Shown: in pieces, positions 57,601-64,000 of the stretch
How positions within the stretch are numbered: the first letter of the stretch is position 1
How the letters are laid out: each line of letters begins with the position of its first letter
NCBI GenBank assembly: GCA_963082975.1
Contig: OY720345.1
Coordinates: 6,102,491-6,166,490, forward strand
DNA from: Labia minor
Lineage: Eukaryota; Arthropoda; Insecta; Dermaptera; Spongiphoridae
Length of the DNA stretch: 64,000 bases
Direction of reading: 5' to 3'
The notes under the pieces: model-generated
The model's database searches: none
What the model saw: the letters and a program-made list of their open reading frames with translations, nothing else
Told to the model about the DNA's origin: nothing
Position numbers and translations under genes: made by a program

Positions 57601-60600
57601 ACACCGATTTCAGGATGAGTAATCAATTCTTCTACAATAGCGCACGTTTCTCCTGCAATATCCGGTCTGCTCTTATCTATATCTTTACATTGTTTAGATT
57701 CTAATTGTACAAATAGATTATCAATCAATCTAGCTTGATCATCACGAATTTTACGTAAATTTTTAACCTAAAAATAAAATCAAAATTCAATTGATTTTGG
57801 ATTTTTTCTATTTGTTCTAATAAGAATAATATACAATAATTACTTACTTGCATATCGAGTAATTGTTTTTTTTTTGTCAAAGTTTCAATAGTTATATTCT
57901 CACTGTTAATTCTATGTTGATGATACTTTCTTAATTCTTCTAATTTGTTGTCCAATTCTTCAATTTCCATCTAAGAAATTATAATAAAATAAGCTGGAGT
58001 GTCTCCAATTGACTATCTCGCAAATTTTAATTAGATTAATTTATTATATTTAAATTAAATTTAATTAATTATAAATTATTAATTAAAATTAATAAATAAT
58101 ATTTATTAATCCAGCGCATGTTTGGCTCTTTGTTGATGGTACCACGTCACGAATTGGCGCGTGAGATTTGCAGTGTTAAAAAATTAATTCTGGTACTTTA
58201 AGCGATTCAATCAAGCTGAAATTCTATATATAACAGTTTTATACAATTTTTAATCATGTGAAAAATTATCAAACATATATCTTTATTTTTACGGTCACTT
58301 TAGAGGAAAAAATATCAAAACGTTGTAGGTAATGACCCTCTTCCTGTTGAGCTACATTTCTCAAAAGTTGATAGAAAACTACTGAATAATGCCCATGTAC
58401 CAAATTTCATTATTCTAGCTCAAACCGTTTTTGCGTAATCTTGTCTACATACATACATACACACACAGACATTTTTCTCAACATTAGTGAAAATGATTCA
58501 GAAACCTTCAAAACGTATAAAAACATCAAAATCTCAACATCGAAAATTTTCTTGATCGCAATACTATCTCTGGCGAGATAGTAAAAATAAATTAATTTTC
58601 GAAAAAAAATAATCTCTAATGGTTTGTTGTCCCTTAATATTTTTAAAATCTTCATTAATCTAATCATTAAAAATAAAAATAACTTATAGTGCAAAAACTC
58701 TTAATGGACAATTGAAATTTTCTTAATTTTAATTAACATTTCATCGATAATTGAATTTTTTTTGCTTAAAAAAAAGACACTTTCTTTTATCAAACTTCCA
58801 ACTTTTTTCATAACTATATTGAAACTATATACCACAACAACAAAATAACATTTTTAGAATTATAAATAAAAAAAGAATGAAATGTTTAAGACGATAAAAA
58901 ATAATTAATATAAAAATCCTATCTTTATAAATTAAATTCAACTTCCTTCTTCTTTACACTAAAAAAACTCAGAAGTTTTAAATTATTATTAAAAGAAATT
59001 TGCAACAAGAATATTCTAAATATTCTAACATTTTTAAAGTTTTAATTTGTCATACGAAAGCAAATAATTAATTTAATTAACATTTACCTCTGTATTTGCT
59101 TGTTGTTGTCGAATCCATGTAAGTTTATGAATATTTGCTTGTCGCCAGTTCGTATTCATTTCTTCTTCGGCTTCCATATTCACATCAATTTTAAATAAAG
59201 AAAAAATATAGTTTTCAGGATCCATAATATATTCATCCCAATTAAAAGTAGGTACTATATCAGTAATTTTTGTATTGACCGCATGTAATCTCTGATTCAT
59301 TTTGGCATACCAATTGTCATACCTGTCACGTAGGGAACCTTGCTCCCGCATTAATAGATCACTCATATCGCCAGTTCGTTCTTCATAAACGTGCTCTGTG
59401 AATTTTCGAAAAGATGTCAGTTCATCGTGCATCACCTATAAAAATCATATTTATTTATGGGTAAAAAAGAAAAATGTATCAAAAATATCCTGCAGGGCAT
59501 TGATACGAAAACCGTGGGTCGCGATATCAAGGAGTTGCGAGTAGTAAAAGTGCTTTTTTGAGGATTCGTCCAAATTCAAAGAAAAAGTAAATATTTTTTC
59601 TATACTTTGCGTTCAAAACTTGTCAGTAAAAAAATTAAATGGAATTATATTATTCATAAAAATTAAACTAAATTATTTTAGGAGAACAATTGTTTATATT
59701 ATCATCAAATCAAAATCAAAGCAATGACACTTATGAAAAATATTTAAAGCAGAGGCGGATTAAACGTCGGGCGGACCAGCCCGAGGGGCCCACCGAAACC
59801 TAAATAAAAATATTACCTTAAAAAAAATTTAAAAAAACTGTTGAGTTTATTGATAATTGGAGTTTAAATAAAACAAGTTATTCTTGATTCAGATCTTTAT
59901 TCAGTCGTGTTTGAAACCCGACTAACTTAAGAAAAAATAATCAATTTTGGGGTCTCGGCGACCACAGTAAAAATTATGTATTTTTTACATAAGTACTATA
60001 TATGTAAGTATAAAACAGCATAAATTATAATATAAACAAAATTTGTCTTTCAATTATAATTGTAAATAACAAAGGGCCCATTTCAATTTTACCGCCCGGG
60101 GCCCCCAATCAACTTAATCCGCCACTGATTTAAAGTATACATTTAAAAAATGAGGTATATGTATTTTCGGGATTGAATTTATTACAAATAAACATATAAT
60201 ATCAAAAGCTATACAAATTATTAATATAGTCCCTTTCCTCGTTAATAAAAAAATCACTTATGATGCCTATCTACCAGGGACCATGGCAGATTTTAACAAA
60301 AATAAGGAGTCGAATCGTAAGTAAAATTAATGAGAGTTCCACTGTTATGGAAATAAAGATACAGCACAGAAAAGTGTATGTGTCTAATTAAAGACATTTA
60401 AAAATTAATAAATTTCATATTTTACTACTTATTATATTTAAAAAAAAGAATTAAAAAGTTTTATTTTGATACAATAATAATTATAAACTCAAGCTCTGTT
60501 CGAAAATATTTCATATGTTACGTCTCTGAACAAAAATATAAACATATATACATATAAGTATTTATAAAACTCTAGGACAGTGTTTCCCAAACTTTTTTGA

Positions 60601-61596
60601 CCGCGACCCGGTTCGTGTTAAAGGTAATTTTGTGTTTTTAATGATGTAAAAAAATAATAAGAAAAAAATATTTTTTGTGTTTCTAAATGATGTAAAAAAA
60701 ATAATAATTTCTAAAAATTTTTCGCGACCCACACTTTGGGAATCACTGTTCTGGGGTCTTCATTCATTCCTTTTATTTAATTTTAATAAACTTCTTACAT
60801 AGTAGTTTAAAATACAGTATTTTTAAAAATCATTATTATATATATATATAATATATTAAGAAATAATATATTAAAAATAAAAATTTTTTGGTCAATAAAT
60901 TTTGAATACAACTAAAAAATGCAAATAAAAAAATCCTTCATAAATTTGTATTATACATCATTTATTCCTCATTTAATATTATATTAATATTTGTCTTCTG
61001 TTTAAATAAGTGGTGCTGCGGTTTATTAATCAGGGATATTTCAAATTTAGATATAGATATATTAATTATAATATATATAAATAAATATTATTTAAGATTT
61101 TATATCTATATATTTGGATGAGATTACGAATGAAGAGAATATCAAATTAAATAATTTATAAATTATAAATTAAATACCCAATTTGGTTTAATTGAATATT
61201 TAAATAAAAATAAATTAAAAAAGTTTGTTGATTAGTAAATTCTTTCTTACTTTATTTAAAATTGAACCTTGATCATTTGTGTATGGTGCAACTTCAGCAA
61301 TAAATTCAACTAAACTAAGATTTAACAAATTATCTAATATATGTTTAATATTTTCAGTTTTTATTATTTTCTTTTCTTTGAAATCATTTGGTTCTAAACG
61401 CATTGATCCAGTAAGATGGGTATCTGTAATTATATCCAACCATTTACCATCGCAAGATTCTTGAACCTAATTAATTAAAATTATAATTAATAATTTTCAT
61501 GATAAAATAAAAAATAGAAATGAATACCTTAGTTCTATGATGTCCTTTTGGTGGAGTAAAAATAATTCGAGATTTATTCGTTGATATTTCTGCCAT
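54619..61596 (-). CDS. unrecognised coiled-coil protein with proline-rich, GIPGTS-repeat tail
   Basis: Seven exons inferred: 61596-61528, 61466-61251, 59435-59088, 57970-57848, 57767-57543, 55469-55354 and 55258-54619; 578 residues, all GT-AG, phases agreeing. Residues 1-95 start MAEISTNKSRIIFTPPKGHH; 96-211 are helical and charged with FNWDEYIMDPENYIFSLF; about 190-285 look like a coiled coil (EELDNKLEELRK, LTKKKQLLDMQ); 328-578 are rich in Pro, Arg, Gln and Ser, with GIPGTS repeats near 509-538. I do not recognise the family. The join of exon 5 to exon 6 crosses about 2.1 kb holding a mariner; it rests on the CCA/GTATTA donor and matching phase. Otherwise exon 5 reads on to a stop at 57438. 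Exons 1-5 are firmer than 6-7. The gene is head to head with the ANKRD27-like gene. Confidence 0.65.
55821..56751 (+). mobile_element. mariner element, degenerate
   Basis: About 930 bp with inverted ends TCAGGTAAATAGTTCGCGAC and, inverted, TCTGGTAAAAAGTTGGCGGC. It holds a broken transposase frame. It lies in the inferred intron 5 of the coiled-coil gene, on the opposite strand. Confidence 0.82.
55987..56382 (+). pseudogene. mariner transposase, broken
   Basis: The first 131 codons are open and match the N-terminal DNA-binding half of mariner transposases: a helix-turn-helix region with WFTHFRTENFDVKD, then GISQKKVLNHLHKAGYKKK and the linker motif WIPHDL (WVPHEL in the family). The frame then stops; the catalytic D,D34D half survives only as pieces in other frames up to about 56730 (NNRKG, QKPEKN), with a large deletion. 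Not functional. Confidence 0.85.
57988..58587 (-). mobile_element. family Z element next to a splice acceptor
   Basis: Full-length copy in intron 3 of the coiled-coil gene, same strand as the gene. 3' terminus AGCTTATT (AATAAGCT on the plus strand) ends 17 bp before exon 4 begins at 57970. 5' hairpin ACTATCTCGCCAGAGATAGT is intact. Confidence 0.82.
59750..60127. mobile_element. hAT-type MITE with perfect 8-bp TSD
   Basis: A 378-bp insertion in intron 2 of the coiled-coil gene. Ends CAGAGGCGGATTAA and, inverted, CAGTGGCGGATTAA; GGGGCCC-rich blocks lie inside both ends. Duplications ATTTAAAG at 59742-59749 and 60128-60135. Confidence 0.9.
60578..60748. mobile_element. hAT-type MITE, older
   Basis: 171 bp with inverted ends CAGTGTTTCCCAAA and, inverted, CAGTGATTCCCAAA, followed by GCGACCC blocks. 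Flanking 8-mers match only at 5 of 8. Also in intron 2; the terminal sequence is close to the element at 27384. Confidence 0.75.
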
Positions 61597-62507
61597 TTTA
61601 TTATTTTCTATTTGTTTTATATTGAACTACATTACTATAAAAATATCTAAAAAATTATATTGTTTTAATCAAATCTATTTTTTATTTGTTGAATAATTGG
61701 ATTTGAAATTAATTATTACGCCATTAATATGTAATTAAATGTAATTTTATTTCCGAAAATTATTAAATAAATAAAACAAGAATACTATTAATATAATGTT
61801 TATTTTATAAATATTTAAAAATAAAAACGTACTACTACTACTTCATAGGACCATGAAATTGAATATGTGGATATATTAATACGTTTATATGAATAAAAAG
61901 AAGTTTTCATAATTAATTATAATTCAAAATCTTTTTTTTAGATTTTTCTATTTGCTAAAACAGCGGCAAAAAGCATCATTAAAATAACTGTTAGAGCCAT
62001 CAAAAAATATATTAGTTATTAAAAATATTAATTATTACATGAAAAATAATATTCAATTAAATATTTCTCTAAACTAATAAAATAATAAATTAAAATCCAG
62101 TAAACATAATATATAAGTATATTTAAATTTCCCGCTAACTTTTCAGTTTTAGTATATATTATTAAAAAATATATTATAATCTTGATATAATTTTTAATAA
62201 TAAATTATTTAATTATAATTTTGATTTAATTTTAAAAAAATTAAAATCGTAGTATAAATAAATATAAAAATTGGAACGTTGGCAATGAAACAACGATATA
62301 ATATTTATTTGTCAAAAAGGTTAGAAAATTTAAATGTCATTTTTCATTCAATGCACTCTCTTATCAATTTTAATTATTTGCTAATGCATTATTTTGATTG
62401 ATTATAAAACAACAACAAAATGACACATTTTTTTTTTATTATTAAAAAAATCATTCATTTCAAATGTTATTAAATTATTTGTTTATTTTTTATAATTTTT
62501 TATTAAA
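61597..62507. promoter_or_regulatory. intergenic space between divergent genes
   Basis: About 0.9 kb separates the two divergent start codons, so both promoters must lie here or in untranslated exons. It is AT-rich; several TATA-like strings occur but none can be singled out. Confidence 0.45.
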
Positions 62508-63664
62508 ATGGAACCAAATTATGATGAAGATTTACACACGAATGTGTTTTTTCAATTTTTACAAAGTGAAAATGATTTGTTGTTAAATAAAATTTTATCG
62601 GAAGGATGGCATGTGTGTGTCCCTCGTGCTGGTACTATTCCACGATATGCTCTGACAGAAGATTTACTTTTAGCTCATGTGCTAATTCCAAACGAAGAAT
62701 TACCTGAAAGTCATTTTCGCACATTAAATGACAAAGAGGTAAAAATTTACAATCGAATTATTTTTATAGAACAAGAAAATAATGAACTACCATTTACAAA
62801 TCATATTTTATTTGAGGAAACGTTTTATAATGAAGATTTATTAAAATATAAAGTTTTTTGTATTGAATATCCACTTGAAACCAAACTAGATTTCGAGCCG
62901 GATCTTACCACGAATCTTATTTCTCTGCAAACTCTCCGTGATTGTATCGATTTATTATGGTCCGAGTCCGGTTCAAGACATCTTTTAGAACAAATGGATC
63001 ATTCCATCAATGTATGGATAATTAATCATAAAGATATTGAATTGAAACCGTTGCAATATCAACGCGATAAAACATCGAATCTTTATTCAAAATCCCTTCA
63101 ATTTGCCCTGCAAGATGCTCGTCTCAAAGAAAAAGCATCAATTAATAATCTCTTTTTAGAAAATCTTAAAATTGCCATTGAAACTTATATCCTTCATGGA
63201 GTTTATAAAACAATAATGAAGGGAATTTCCACTTGCACTGGATATGAAGATGCCTCATTAAATAAGAAAATTCGTAATCTTAATGATCTTCAATTAAAAG
63301 ATTTAGATATTCCAACTTCATTAATAGAATCCATACCATCAGCGAAACAATATTTAGCCAGGATTGATCAATTTAGTACAGTTTTAGGAAAATTAGAATG
63401 TTTAAAACGTGCTATCCGAATATTAGGCACCAAATCTGCCGATGAATTAATTCCAACTTTTGTTTTTCTTGTATTAAAAACAAATATTGCCAATTGGCAT
63501 GCCCATTTAATATTTTTAAAACTTTTTCATTTTTCAACAAATGCAAATGATTGTTCAAGTCATAATATGTTTTTGATAACAACACTGGAAGCTGCTATTA
63601 ATCATATTAACTCGGGGAGTCTCTTTGGACCAGCTTCTGCCGAGGCTGATTTAGTATTAGAAAG
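62508..63664 (+). CDS. ANKRD27: ANKRD27/Varp-like VPS9-domain protein, first coding exon (partial)
   Basis: Residues 1-385, with a GT donor at 63665 (GAAAG/GTAATT). Matches the N-terminal part of ANKRD27/Varp: YDEDL near the start, ILFEETFYNED at 100-110, LYSKSLQFALQDARLK at 192-207, then a VPS9 domain (about 222-372) with its hallmark ADELIPTFVFLVLKTNIANW at 311-330. VPS9 domains activate Rab5-family GTPases; Varp acts on Rab21 and in endosome-to-surface sorting with VAMP7 and retromer. The ankyrin repeats expected after the VPS9 domain are not in the window. The exon is long (1.16 kb) for this locus. The start is the first ATG and matches the conserved N terminus. Confidence 0.87.
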
Positions 63665-64000
63665 GTAATTGCAAATTTTCATTTTATAATCGTTCGATTT
63701 TTTAAAGATTATTATTTATATTAATTAGAGTAACGATAATCTCTTTATAATTATTTATATTGACTAGTTTTAAATCTGATAATAATCTCTTTTTGTTCAT
63801 TTTCTTCTAAAAATTCATAGAAACCTTTTTTTTTTATTTTAATTATAACTCTAAACTTAATTCTATGTTCATAATTGGTGTTTAAAAAATAATAAAAATA
63901 AATCTAAGGGAGGCATTAATAGTTTAAAGATTTATTTTTTAATTGTATGATAATATTAATAACAATAATAATTTGGAGATCTTGTATGATGGATGATTTC
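63665..64000. other. intron 1 of the ANKRD27-like gene, partial
   Basis: Begins with a canonical donor; AT-rich, with no further exon before the window ends. Confidence 0.6.

Noticed and set aside
58410..58694. 94-codon minus-strand frame between exons 3 and 4 of the coiled-coil gene
   Set aside because: It lies mostly in the family Z element and does not fit the splice phases.

Overview
This is an AT-rich eukaryotic window with short spliced introns. The protein similarities and transposon types (jockey LINE, mariner, hAT, Ty3/gypsy, Helitron/Helentron, tRNA-derived SINE) suggest an arthropod, most likely an insect; the sequence alone does not fix the order. Identifications come from reading the translations; no search was run. 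Splice junctions were placed by hand and checked for GT-AG (or GC-AG) ends and for phase.

Host genes are few and lie at the two ends. Left: a six-exon GLOD4-like glyoxalase-domain gene (8052-10460, +) lies tail to tail with a six-exon NCBP3 gene, a nuclear cap-binding subunit (10663-12974, -); the stop codons are about 200 bp apart. Right: a seven-exon minus-strand gene for a protein I do not recognise (54619-61596, coiled-coil middle, proline-rich tail with Gly-Ile-Pro-Gly-Thr repeats) lies head to head with the first coding exon of an ANKRD27/Varp-like VPS9-domain gene (from 62508, +), which runs off the window. A La-protein retropseudogene, a gypsy remnant and a small hypothetical ORF (membrane segment plus zinc-finger-like motif) lie at 14.8-17.2 kb.

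The middle, about 18-54 kb, holds no convincing host gene and is an accessory, transposon-rich tract. Its main content is three families of non-autonomous elements, called X, Z and V here, with one shared plan: a T-run and short inverted repeat at the 5' end, a central microsatellite, the inverted copy of that repeat near the 3' end, a small hairpin, and a common CTTATT terminus. This is the layout of Helentron-associated elements (DINE-1/HINE type). The families have different ends but share a core near GAAATTTGGTA and CCGGAAGTG. There are also Helitrons with a CTAG end, a tRNA-derived SINE family (one copy split by a 5'-truncated jockey-type LINE with perfect target duplication), remnants of a second LINE, and two mariner derivatives.

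hAT-type MITEs are scattered in the gene-bearing flanks and one lies in the middle tract; six have perfect 8-bp target duplications and one has a near-perfect one, several of the nnnTAnnn (Buster) type. Other structures worth a look are a perfect 84-bp inverted repeat at 20.4/21.3 kb, a roughly 100-bp-arm hairpin at 29 kb, a GC-AG intron in NCBP3, a family-Z element ending 17 bp before a splice acceptor, and several GC-richer unique islands.
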